Source: DATDVL01 sp035290025
GTDB lineage: Archaea > Nanobdellota > Nanobdellia > SCGC-AAA011-G17 > DATDVL01
Length of the DNA stretch: 14,453 bases
Assembly: GCA_035290025.1 (NCBI GenBank)
Contig: DATDVL010000015.1
Coordinates: 1 to 14,453 of the forward strand
Direction: 5' to 3'
The translations under genes and the position numbers were made by a program. Every line of letters starts with the position of its first letter. Position 1 is the stretch's first letter. The notes beneath the pieces are model-generated. The model worked only from the letters and a program-made list of their open reading frames with translations, did not search any database and had not been told where the DNA came from. Below are positions 1-6,567 of this stretch, in pieces.

Positions 1-21
1 GTTCGAATCCTCCCCAGTCCA
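1..21 (+). tRNA. tRNA, 3' end only (isotype unknown)
   Basis: The window opens inside a T-loop (GTTCGAATC), followed by the 3' half of the T-stem, a seven-base acceptor strand and a discriminator A at 21. The complete gene should begin GGACTGG upstream of the window. The anticodon is outside, so the isotype cannot be given. No CCA is encoded. Confidence 0.85.
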
Positions 22-36
22 TTTTCACGTCCACAA

Positions 37-47
37 TATTTAAAAAG
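37..47 (+). promoter_or_regulatory. TATA-like box for the 68-556 gene
   Basis: The sequence tatttaaaaag is centred about 27 bp before the ATG at 68. This spacing recurs before many starts in the window and fits a leaderless or near-leaderless archaeal transcript. Confidence 0.5.
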
Positions 48-67
48 CACAATACTAACGAAAAAAC

Positions 68-556
68 ATGCTACCAGCAGTAACAGAATTTTTACAAACA
101 CGACTTGAAGGATATCTACGCACAAGGGGCTTCACCGCAGACCATAAACCGACACTAGAAGAAGCAAAAGACTCTATTTATACAACCATTTTCAACATTG
201 TCGACCAGTACGGACCACAATTCACCAGCGACCTACAACCAACCATTGAAGCCATGCTACAACTAGCACCAAGCATGAACGACTTTATGCATCGACAAAT
301 TACCAAACTGGGAAAGGACCTAAGACTTGTCAACCTAGGAACAGTCATCTACGACTTTTATCGAGACCACGCCTTCACTCATCCCAATACCAACGGAAGA
401 ACCAACGGGAAAGGAAGAAGAGTATCATCAACCATTATTTACACAACAGAAACAGGACTAGAACAATTTATAGAACAACATACTACCATAGAAAAACAAG
501 ACGGCGTGCTCGTAGTCGTGTGGAATGATGAACAACAAGCACTCGTAACAGCATAA
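68..556 (+). CDS. Unrecognised 162-residue protein
   Basis: I do not recognise a family. The predicted protein is soluble, with no membrane segment or signal peptide. Residues 1-95 look helical. A basic, Asn/Gly-rich linker with NGRTNGKGRR lies near residues 108-117. The last 45 residues alternate in a way that suggests beta strands, ending in the hydrophobic run GVLVVVW. Start choice: the ATG at 68 sits about 28 bp after a TATA-like box. The gene has its own promoter, is A/C-rich on the coding strand like its neighbours, and is followed by a 51 bp gap with a new promoter for the DUF554 gene, so it is probably monocistronic. That it is a real gene is likely; its function is open. Confidence 0.7.
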   Translation: MLPAVTEFLQTRLEGYLRTRGFTADHKPTLEEAKDSIYTTIFNIVDQYGPQFTSDLQPTIEAMLQLAPSMNDFMHRQITKLGKDLRLVNLGTVIYDFYRDHAFTHPNTNGRTNGKGRRVSSTIIYTTETGLEQFIEQHTTIEKQDGVLVVVWNDEQQALVTA

Positions 557-574
557 TTCTTAATCTACAGAAAT

Positions 575-584
575 AAATATAAAC
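575..584 (+). promoter_or_regulatory. TATA-like box for the DUF554 gene
   Basis: The sequence aaatataaac lies about 28 bp before the ATG at 608. A second A/T run (ctatata) closer to the start is too near to serve as TATA for that ATG. Confidence 0.5.
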
Positions 585-607
585 AACTAAACTATATAAC
601 CAAAAAA

Positions 608-1285
608 ATGCTAGGCACACTTATCAACACAGGAGCAGTCATCATCGGAAGTATTCTCGGACTACTCATCCACAAAAAATTCCCGAAAAACATCATAACT
701 ATAGCATTTCAAGCCATAGGACTATTCACTATCACCATCGGCATAAGCATGGCCATAACAACAGAAAACTGGCTACTACTCATCTTCAGCATCATTATCG
801 GAAGCATCATCGGAGAACTCCTCAACCTAGAAGAAAGACTCAACAAGTTCAGCAATTACATCAAAAAGAAACTAGGATCAACTGACAACACATTCAGCGA
901 AGGATTAACCACAGCATTCCTCCTCTACTGCATGGGGAGTATGACCATACTCGGAGCCATACAAGAAGGCATAGGAGGAACATCAGAACTACTCCTAGCA
1001 AAATCATTACTCGACGGTTTCTCATCCATAGCACTAGCAGCAACATTAGGCATAGGAGTATTATTCTCAGCAATCCCACTCCTTATCTACCAAGGAGGAT
1101 TAACACTCTTCGCCAGCAGCCTACAACAATTCTTAACACCACTACTCATCACCGCACTCAGCGGATTAGGGGGCATACTCCTTCTCGGACTAGGCATTAA
1201 CATCCTAGAAATAAAAAAACTAAAAATACTCAACATGCTACCCAGCCTTATCGTGATAGTTTTATTAACCTATTTTTTCGGGTAA
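608..1285 (+). CDS. DUF554 family integral membrane protein
   Basis: This 225-residue polytopic membrane protein matches the DUF554 (YdfK-like) family in length and pattern. The N-terminus has the family opening G-T-L-[IV]-N-[TA]-G-A-[IV]-I-[IL]-G-S near residues 3-16. A conserved core follows with GEL.N.E..L around 71-80, then F..ATLLYC-like and GAI..G segments around 103-124, and a small-residue-rich D-G...A..LG stretch near 136-149. I count about six to seven hydrophobic segments. The family's transport role is unproven; it is conserved in bacteria and some archaea. Its stop codon is 8 bp before tRNA-Gly, so that tRNA may be read through from this promoter. Family assignment is fairly secure; substrate and function are unknown. 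Confidence 0.85.
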   Translation: MLGTLINTGAVIIGSILGLLIHKKFPKNIITIAFQAIGLFTITIGISMAITTENWLLLIFSIIIGSIIGELLNLEERLNKFSNYIKKKLGSTDNTFSEGLTTAFLLYCMGSMTILGAIQEGIGGTSELLLAKSLLDGFSSIALAATLGIGVLFSAIPLLIYQGGLTLFASSLQQFLTPLLITALSGLGGILLLGLGINILEIKKLKILNMLPSLIVIVLLTYFFG

Positions 1286-1293
1286 ATACATAA

Positions 1294-1364
1294 GCGGCTT
1301 TAGTTTACCGGTAGAATAGTGGGTTCCCAATCCATTGAAACGGGTTCAATTCCCGTAAGCCGCA
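1294..1364 (+). tRNA. tRNA-Gly(CCC)
   Basis: The cloverleaf is complete: acceptor GCGGCTT pairs with AAGCCGC, and T-arm ACGGG pairs with CCCGT around TTCAATT. The anticodon loop is TTCCCAA with CCC at 1326-1328, closed by GTGGG/TCCAT (two G-U pairs). The discriminator A is at 1364. There is no intron and no encoded CCA. It lies 8 bp after the DUF554 stop, and its last base touches the stop codon of the convergent exonuclease gene. Confidence 0.95.
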
Positions 1365-1853
1365 TTACACCATCAACTTTTCATACACCATCTTCACCAA
1401 ACGAGCATCATCCAAAGCATTATGACGCGTAAACTGCTGCATCTTAATACCCAAACGACGAGCAACACCATCAAGACCACCTCGGACATTTATACCACGC
1501 GCATAAAACAACGAAGCCAAATCCAAAGGAATCCAATAAAACGGGTGCTTATGAACACCAAACAACTTCAAAATAGCCATCCAATCAAAAGCATTCACAT
1601 ACGACAAAAAATACGGCTCCTGCTTACCTACAAAAGCACGAATCAATTTCTTAGCCTTGACCTGAGAAACCTTCTTACCCGACAACGAAGGAAGCACATG
1701 CTTTTTCACCCAAGCATTCGTCTTGCCACGATAATCAAACTCGATATACAACTCCTCACCTGACTCCTTAATCAACGCCAACGACAATAAATGCGTACCA
1801 TTTGGAGACAAGCCAGGAAACTCGGCATCAGCAAAGATAATAGGACGAGACAT
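1365..1853 (-). CDS. DnaQ-like 3'-5' exonuclease domain protein (DEDDh)
   Basis: A single-domain protein of about 162 residues with the DEDD exonuclease signature. Motif ExoI is D-A-E-F-P-G-L near the N-terminus (D-x-E), ExoII is N-A-F-D-W in the middle, and ExoIII is H-N-A-L-D-D-A near the C-terminus, giving the H...D spacing of the DEDDh subgroup. These acidic residues bind the two metal ions that cleave single nucleotides from 3' ends. With no polymerase or helicase fused, it could act in RNA maturation (oligoribonuclease or RNase T-like) or DNA proofreading; which cannot be told. Start: a GTG two codons upstream is possible, but the ATG at 1853 lies about 27 bp after a TATA-like box and is preferred. 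The stop codon immediately abuts the convergent tRNA-Gly. Confidence 0.85.
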   Translation of the reverse strand: MSRPIIFADAEFPGLSPNGTHLLSLALIKESGEELYIEFDYRGKTNAWVKKHVLPSLSGKKVSQVKAKKLIRAFVGKQEPYFLSYVNAFDWMAILKLFGVHKHPFYWIPLDLASLFYARGINVRGGLDGVARRLGIKMQQFTRHNALDDARLVKMVYEKLMV

Positions 1854-1875
1854 AAGCACCCTACCAGCTAAAACA

Positions 1876-1884
1876 CATATAAAC
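1876..1884 (-). promoter_or_regulatory. TATA-like box for the exonuclease gene
   Basis: On the minus strand this reads GTTTATATG, centred about 27 bp before the ATG at 1853. It is back to back with the MetRS promoter on the plus strand. Confidence 0.5.
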
Positions 1885-1900
1885 CTTACGACTACAGAAA

Positions 1901-1910
1901 GCTATAAAAG
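1901..1910 (+). promoter_or_regulatory. TATA-like box for the MetRS gene
   Basis: The sequence gctataaaag lies about 27 bp before the ATG at 1932, divergent from the exonuclease promoter. Confidence 0.55.
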
Positions 1911-1931
1911 AACCTCAGCATCAAAGCATTC

Positions 1932-4217
1932 ATGGCAAAAGAAAAACGACTCATAACCAGTGCACTTCCCTATGTCAACAGCTTTCCACATATTGGAAAT
2001 ATTGTAGGAAGCCACTTGCCAGCAGACATTTTTGCAAGATACTGCAGACTCGCAGGTTATGAAACTGTCTTCGTAGGAGGATCAGACGAACACGGAACAG
2101 CAACAGAAATAGCAGCAGAAAAAGAAGGACTAACACCCCAAGAACTCTGTGACAAATACTACAAAGAACACAAAAAAATTTATGACTGGCTACAAATAAG
2201 TTATGACAATTTCTCACGAACCAGTAAACCCATCCATCACCAACTCACCCAAGAAGTATTCTTACAAGCCTACAAAAATGGTTATATCACTGAAGGAACA
2301 CTCACCCTACCCTTCTGCCTTGACTGCAAACGACAACTATCAGACCGATTCATTGAAGGTGTATGCCCAAAATGCGGCTACGACAAAGCACGAGGAGACC
2401 AATGCGAAAAATGTGGCGACACCCTAGAACCACAAGAACTGAAAATACCACGCTGCGCCATCTGCAAAAGAAATAATATTACCTTCAAACCGACAAAACA
2501 CTTATTCTTTGCGATTGACAAATTATCTGACCAATTAAAAACATGGATAGAAAAAAATACTACCTGGAGAAGCAATGTAAAAAATGCTACACTTGCATGG
2601 ATTAAAGAAGGATTACAACCACGATGCATCACCAGAAACTTAAAATGGGGAGTCAAAGTACCACTCAAAGGCTACGAAGACCTTGTATTCTATGTTTGGT
2701 ACGACGCACCCTGGGGATATGTCAGCTCAACACTAGAATGGAACAAGAAAAAAGGAAAAGAATATTGGACTGACGGAAAAACAAAGATATACAATTTTCT
2801 AGGAAAAGACAACATAATTTTTCACGGATTATTCTTCCCAGCATTTATTTTAGCAACCGGAGGCTACAACCTCCCCTACAATGTCATAGGACTACAATAC
2901 CTCAACTATGAAGGAGGAAAAATAAGCAAAAGCCACAATTGGGGAACCAGCGTTTTTTGTAACGTATTACCTAGCTACCAATTAGGCATTGACTACTGGA
3001 GATTCTACCTTACCAATCTCATACCAGAAACAAAAGACACAGACTTTTCCTGGAGAGAATTCGAACAACGAGTGGTAGGAGACCTCATCGACAATTTCGG
3101 AAACTTCATCAACAGAACACTCAGCTTCGTTTATAACAAACAAGGAGGAACTATCAAACAACCAAAAACATTAGACAACCAATTCAAAAATACTATTAAT
3201 CAACAAATCAGCAAAATACTAGAAAGCTACGAAAAAATAGAATTACGACAAGCACTAGCAGAAATACTCAAACTCTCCTCACTCGGCAATGAATATTTCA
3301 ACGCAAAAGCACCATGGAAAACTAATGACACTGTCGCACTCTACCAATGCACAGCACTCTGCGAAACACTAGCACTCCTTATACAACCCTTCCTCCCAGA
3401 AACATCAGAACGCATCCTCAAGATACTCAACTCCCCAGCAAAAGATTACACAAACACTATTTTCAGCGCAGAATCCTATACTATAAACCAGCCAGAAATA
3501 CTGTTCGACAAAAAAGACTTCCAAGAAAAAATGGAAAAAATTATTATCAAAGAAGAAACAGTCAACTACACCAACAAAAAAGTACTCATTGACAAAAACA
3601 TCAAAGAACTCACCTTCGGACTAGCAGAAATCAAAGGATTCCAAGTACAAACAAAAAGCATGGAACTTGAACGCATAAAAAAAGAACACTACAAAACACT
3701 CAACTACGAAGCAGCAGAACCAACCATCAAAAGCTACGAATACCTGCTTGGAACACGAGACCAAGGAAAAGAAGGACTCAGCAGCGAAAATCTATGGAAC
3801 TATGTCAAACAAAAAAAACAATTACCTAATATTAATACCATAACTGACAGTTACAACCTCCTATCACTCAAAACAGGAATTATCATGGGCATCTACGACG
3901 CAGACAAAATAAATGGTAATCTAAACATACGAGAAGCAACAGGAAAAGAACACTTCATACCTCTAGGAACACCCAACCAGGAAAAAATACAATCAGGAGA
4001 ATACATCCTTGTAGATGACAACAATAAAGTCATCACCCGATGGCTCACCAAACAACACGAAGACGTAAAAATAACCAAACAAACAAAACGAGCAATCGTG
4101 TGCGTACAAGGAAACAAAAACATCAGCAAAGAACGCATACAAAAAACATTACAAGAAGTATGCGAATTCGTCACCAAACACTGCGGAGGAGAATACCAAC
4201 TACTCTACACACCATGA
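1932..4217 (+). CDS. metG: Methionyl-tRNA synthetase with C-terminal B3/B4 domain
   Basis: This 761-residue protein charges tRNA-Met with methionine. The class I Rossmann core shows HIGN at residues 20-23 and KISKS at 330-334. Between them, four CxxC pairs (C129/C132, C145/C148, C158/C161, C175/C178) form a two-zinc connective insertion. An alpha-helical anticodon-binding domain follows to about residue 540. Residues about 551-761 are not part of standard MetRS. They match the stand-alone B3/B4 proteins (COG3382), related to the B3/B4 region of bacterial PheRS beta, by LPNINTITDSYNLLSLKTG (about 632-650), a PLG turn, GEYILVDD, a trailing TKIT-like KITKQTKRA and a terminal CGGEYQLL. The EMAP/OB tRNA-binding domain often found at the MetRS C-terminus is absent here and is encoded by the next gene, whose ATG overlaps this stop. 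MetRS identity is certain; the editing role of the fused domain is inference. Confidence 0.97.
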   Translation: MAKEKRLITSALPYVNSFPHIGNIVGSHLPADIFARYCRLAGYETVFVGGSDEHGTATEIAAEKEGLTPQELCDKYYKEHKKIYDWLQISYDNFSRTSKPIHHQLTQEVFLQAYKNGYITEGTLTLPFCLDCKRQLSDRFIEGVCPKCGYDKARGDQCEKCGDTLEPQELKIPRCAICKRNNITFKPTKHLFFAIDKLSDQLKTWIEKNTTWRSNVKNATLAWIKEGLQPRCITRNLKWGVKVPLKGYEDLVFYVWYDAPWGYVSSTLEWNKKKGKEYWTDGKTKIYNFLGKDNIIFHGLFFPAFILATGGYNLPYNVIGLQYLNYEGGKISKSHNWGTSVFCNVLPSYQLGIDYWRFYLTNLIPETKDTDFSWREFEQRVVGDLIDNFGNFINRTLSFVYNKQGGTIKQPKTLDNQFKNTINQQISKILESYEKIELRQALAEILKLSSLGNEYFNAKAPWKTNDTVALYQCTALCETLALLIQPFLPETSERILKILNSPAKDYTNTIFSAESYTINQPEILFDKKDFQEKMEKIIIKEETVNYTNKKVLIDKNIKELTFGLAEIKGFQVQTKSMELERIKKEHYKTLNYEAAEPTIKSYEYLLGTRDQGKEGLSSENLWNYVKQKKQLPNINTITDSYNLLSLKTGIIMGIYDADKINGNLNIREATGKEHFIPLGTPNQEKIQSGEYILVDDNNKVITRWLTKQHEDVKITKQTKRAIVCVQGNKNISKERIQKTLQEVCEFVTKHCGGEYQLLYTP

Positions 4218-4534
4218 TAACACTAGAAGAATTCCAAAAAACAGAACTCACCACAGGAAAAATACACGACGTACAAGACCATCCCCAAGCAGACAAACTC
4301 TACATACTCCAAGTAGACATCGGAGAAAAACAACTACAACTCGTCGCAGGCATAAAACCCTACTACACCAAAGAAGAATTACAAGGAAAAACCATCATCC
4401 TCATAAAAAACTTGGAACCCGCAGAACTACGAGGCATAAAAAGCGAAGGCATGCTTTTAGTGGCAGAAAAAAACGGCAAGGTAACACTGCTCGGAACTGA
4501 TAAACCGCAAGAAGCAGGAGCACGAATTAGATAA
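4214..4534 (+). CDS. MetRS beta-like tRNA-binding OB-fold protein (EMAP/Trbp111 type)
   Basis: A 106-residue protein made of one tRNA_bind (PF01588) OB-fold domain. It shows the family pattern: E-F-Q-K-T-E-L-x-T-G-K-I near residues 5-15, HPQADKLYILQVDIG at about 22-36, a VAGI turn near 44-47, and the signature KNLEPAELRGIKSEGMLL around 63-80. Such domains bind the outer corner of tRNA and raise MetRS affinity for tRNA-Met; in many archaea they are a separate polypeptide. The usual Arg of the R-V-G motif is Thr here. The start ATG overlaps the MetRS stop (ATGA), so the two are translationally coupled and probably assemble. The frame stays open into upstream MetRS sequence, but that upstream part is a shadow of MetRS. 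Confidence 0.9.
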   Translation: MITLEEFQKTELTTGKIHDVQDHPQADKLYILQVDIGEKQLQLVAGIKPYYTKEELQGKTIILIKNLEPAELRGIKSEGMLLVAEKNGKVTLLGTDKPQEAGARIR

Positions 4535-4536
4535 TT

Positions 4537-5226
4537 ATGATTCATAGTACTATTATTTCTTGGTTATTGTTATGGATTATTGTTTTCGGCATATTTTTTA
4601 TCATGAAACAAAAAGGAAAAGGCATTACCTACACTAATAATTACAGCTATATAATAATATATTTTATGATTACAACCACTATAGCAATAAAACTGTTTTA
4701 TTTTCCTCATAACCAACTAACATTCACACCCATTTCAGTCCTAGCAATCGTTCTTTTTTATTTCACAACAATTTACATCTACAAGAAAATACCGCAAATT
4801 TACAAAAGACCGGTAACATTCATAAAAAAATATCCTGACCACTATTGGGCACAAATGAATTACCGTTATCTTGTTTCTAAATCATTTGATATTATTTTTC
4901 AACAAACTATGATTATCATAGGGGTCTTTATGCTTTATAATGCCGGACTGCCATTACTTACGACCATTTTCTATTTCTTTTTACTCTTCGCATTTATTCA
5001 TTTAATAGGCATCAGTACAGCAGGAAAGGCACTAGGAATGTTCTATTTTATCGCTTCACTATTTGGCGCCATCATATTCCCTATTCTTATCCTTTCTTTT
5101 AAAACAGGGTTTATTTACAGCTACATTATCCATTACTCATTTTATATCGGGGCAGGCACTTTTGTGTGGATACGTAACCACAAAAAAATAAGAATAATCA
5201 ATGCAGGAATCACAAGAAAATACTGA
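4537..5226 (+). CDS. Polytopic membrane protein, weak CPBP-protease resemblance
   Basis: A 229-residue protein with about seven to eight hydrophobic segments spread from residue 7 to 212. The second half faintly recalls CPBP (Abi/CAAX-like) intramembrane proteases. S-F-D-I-I-F-Q-Q-T falls where the EExxxR motif would be, FAFIH fits the FxxxH motif, and I-I-H-Y-S-F-Y lies where HxxxN is expected. Both motif-1 glutamates would be glutamines, so if the homology is real the protein is probably not an active protease. Start: ATG two bases after the OB-fold gene's stop, so it is likely co-transcribed with MetRS. Its base composition differs clearly from its neighbours: the coding strand is not A/C-rich. 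The 3' end overlaps the convergent gene by 17 bp. The function is unknown. Confidence 0.75.
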   Translation: MIHSTIISWLLLWIIVFGIFFIMKQKGKGITYTNNYSYIIIYFMITTTIAIKLFYFPHNQLTFTPISVLAIVLFYFTTIYIYKKIPQIYKRPVTFIKKYPDHYWAQMNYRYLVSKSFDIIFQQTMIIIGVFMLYNAGLPLLTTIFYFFLLFAFIHLIGISTAGKALGMFYFIASLFGAIIFPILILSFKTGFIYSYIIHYSFYIGAGTFVWIRNHKKIRIINAGITRKY

Positions 5227-5815
5227 AACCGTTCTCTTTATCACCCAACAAGATAAACTCGAAATTCTTAGTATTATACGTCACAATCTGAAACGCACGA
5301 CCACTAGCACTATTGGACTGCACATGACGAACATTGGAAGGAGCACCAAATATACTATACAACTCATCCTTAGTATGCACAATCTTGGTAGAACCTACTA
5401 AATAATCATTAAAGGATTCCTTAAAGGTCATACGCACAAGAACACCAGAACGGAACTGCAACAACAAACCAACCTTCTCCATACCCAAAGCATCACTATA
5501 CTCCCAATTTTCTATATTATTACCGGGAGATTCAATATTATCAGCCTTACCCAAAGCATCCACAACCTGCGGCATCGTATCACCCAAACGAACACCAAAA
5601 ACAGCAACGGTCTTACCAGAAAAATCAGGATGAGCAAAAACATCATTCTTCGTAATCTCAAAAGGACTAGAAGGACGCAACAAGGTGACAGCAACAAAAG
5701 CAAGAATAGTAAGAGCAATAACAAGACCAAAAACACCCACAACAAACTTATTGTTCTTCACCAACAATTTCGAACGAACAACAGCACGATGAACAGAACT
5801 CTTCGCTTTAGGCAT
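5210..5815 (-). CDS. Membrane-anchored protein with extracytoplasmic domain, family unrecognised
   Basis: About 201 residues. A basic N-terminus (MPKAKSSVHRAVVRSK...) precedes one membrane helix at about residues 25-47. The remaining roughly 150 residues are hydrophilic and would lie outside. Within it, G-V-R-L-G-D-T-M-P-Q-V-V-D-A-L-G-K near residues 74-90 and K-D-E-L-Y-S-I-F-G-A-P-S about 75 residues later look like two copies of a turn-helix 'LG.P' element. That pattern recalls BamE/SmpA-like alpha-beta domains, but I cannot assign the family. Start: TTG codons two and one positions upstream are open, but the ATG at 5815 lies 26 bp from a TATA-like box and is preferred. The gene is convergent with the preceding membrane-protein gene and overlaps it by 17 bp. 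Confidence 0.75.
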   Translation of the reverse strand: MPKAKSSVHRAVVRSKLLVKNNKFVVGVFGLVIALTILAFVAVTLLRPSSPFEITKNDVFAHPDFSGKTVAVFGVRLGDTMPQVVDALGKADNIESPGNNIENWEYSDALGMEKVGLLLQFRSGVLVRMTFKESFNDYLVGSTKIVHTKDELYSIFGAPSNVRHVQSNSASGRAFQIVTYNTKNFEFILLGDKENGFSIFL

Positions 5816-5836
5816 CAACAAGCTACAACAACCATG

Positions 5837-5846
5837 GTTTAAAAAG
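5837..5846 (-). promoter_or_regulatory. TATA-like box for the 5210-5815 gene
   Basis: On the minus strand this reads CTTTTTAAAC, about 26 bp before the ATG at 5815. It is divergent from the 5903 promoter. Confidence 0.45.
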
Positions 5847-5873
5847 ATTATGCAACAAGAAAAACAGCTACAT

Positions 5874-5883
5874 TTTTATATAT
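5874..5883 (+). promoter_or_regulatory. TATA-like box for the PycTM-like gene
   Basis: A tttatatat run is centred about 25 bp before the ATG at 5903, fitting leaderless transcription. Confidence 0.5.
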
Positions 5884-5902
5884 CAAACCTAACCATCACC
5901 CT

Positions 5903-6406
5903 ATGATAAAAAAGGGTGTGAACACTACTTCTAGTTACCCCTTTGCAACCTACCTCAACACCTACCTCAGCGAACAAATAAAACTAGCAGACACCAAAGG
6001 AGCATGGACCTTCAGTGTTTTAGCAGCAGGAACAGCAACATTCTCAGCAATAACATCAAAAATGCCCGTAGAACAACTACGACAATTCCGCACACTATTC
6101 CTCTTCGCATGCACAATCATCCTCCTCACCATCGCCTTCAAACACGTCATGCTCGTCATGTATCCACGCATGGGAAAAGGAACGAAGAACCGCTACATCT
6201 ACTTCAACGATATCATGACCACAACGAAAGAAACCTACATCCGAGACATCATGAACACCAACGAAACAACAAAAACAAAAATGCTCCTAGGAAACGCCTA
6301 CGACCTAGCAGCAATAACACAAAAAAAATTCAAACACCTACGCCTAGCTATTATAGGAACACTCATAACCCTCGGATGGATGGCAGTCATGCTCTTCATA
6401 CTATAA
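5903..6406 (+). CDS. DUF5706/PycTM-like transmembrane protein (putative Pycsar effector)
   Basis: A 167-residue protein with the layout of DUF5706, the transmembrane effector of Pycsar antiphage systems. A short N-terminal helix leads to the conserved A-D-T-K at residues 29-32, then TM1 (about 34-52) and TM2 (about 63-87) ending in Y-P-R (87-89). A cytoplasmic segment holds Y-F-N-D-I (100-104) and a Y-I-R-D helix (112-115). Another helix (A-x-x-T-Q-K-K-F-K-H-L-R, 136-147) runs into TM3 (147-167). In known Pycsar systems a pyrimidine cyclase makes cCMP or cUMP after phage infection and the membrane effector then damages the membrane. No cyclase gene is seen anywhere in this window, so this is either an orphan, works with a distant cyclase, or has another job. 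Own promoter; followed by a convergent tRNA gene. Family call from pattern memory only. Confidence 0.65.
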   Translation: MIKKGVNTTSSYPFATYLNTYLSEQIKLADTKGAWTFSVLAAGTATFSAITSKMPVEQLRQFRTLFLFACTIILLTIAFKHVMLVMYPRMGKGTKNRYIYFNDIMTTTKETYIRDIMNTNETTKTKMLLGNAYDLAAITQKKFKHLRLAIIGTLITLGWMAVMLFIL

Positions 6407-6414
6407 TCACCCAT

Positions 6415-6427
6415 TTAAAAAGAAAAG
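6415..6427 (-). terminator. T-rich terminator after the tRNA-Ile gene
   Basis: Directly downstream of the minus-strand tRNA the transcript strand reads CTTTTCTTTTT, a poly-T tract typical of archaeal intrinsic termination. No hairpin is needed or seen. Confidence 0.45.
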
Positions 6428-6428
6428 A

Positions 6429-6551
6429 TGAGCCCGAGCGGATTTGAACCGCCGACCTTTACCGTGGTTATACGCCAACTCGATGTCTAGACTTAGCTAT
6501 CAGTCGAAAAAGCGCTTCTGCTGTGCTCCAACCAAACTAAGCTACGGGCTC
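6429..6551 (-). tRNA. tRNA, best read as Ile(GAT) with three introns
   Basis: Acceptor GAGCCCG/CGGGCTC, the D-arm, and T-arm GGCGG-TTCAAAT-CCGCT are clear, with discriminator A, but the region between D-arm and variable loop is 48 nt too long. No single intron gives a loop with U33. Removing three segments gives a perfect tRNA-Ile: a 15-nt intron at about 6508-6522 (between 27 and 28), a 13-nt intron at 6485-6497 (the canonical 37/38 site) and a 20-nt intron at about 6459-6478 (between stem and variable loop). The result has anticodon stem CTCGA/TCGAG, loop CTGATAA, anticodon GAT at 6499-6501 and variable loop AGGTC, 75 nt in all. Introns 1 and 3 could partly pair and prolong the anticodon stem. 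Exact splice points are uncertain, and a degenerate tRNA is the alternative. Confidence 0.75.
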
Positions 6552-6567
6552 AATACGTGAATCCTGT

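Noticed and set aside
1422..1763. A plus-strand frame opposite the exonuclease
   Set aside because: Composition is the typical shadow pattern, while the minus strand has intact DEDDh motifs.
4040..4213. Longer N-terminal form of the OB-fold protein beginning inside MetRS
   Set aside because: The upstream residues are basic, Thr/Asn-rich and look like an out-of-frame shadow of MetRS; the ATG at 4214 starts the domain exactly.
5201..5842. Small plus-strand frames opposite the 5210-5815 gene
   Set aside because: Low-complexity shadow translations; the minus-strand gene has a membrane anchor, promoter and sensible domain.
5903..6406. A complete Pycsar operon
   Set aside because: No nucleotidyl cyclase or other defence gene lies next to the effector-like protein within the window.
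6429..6551. Reading the tRNA as having one ordinary intron at 37/38
   Set aside because: Tested the 26-43 region with variable loops of 4, 5 and 6 nt: no single cut gives both U33 and a paired anticodon stem.
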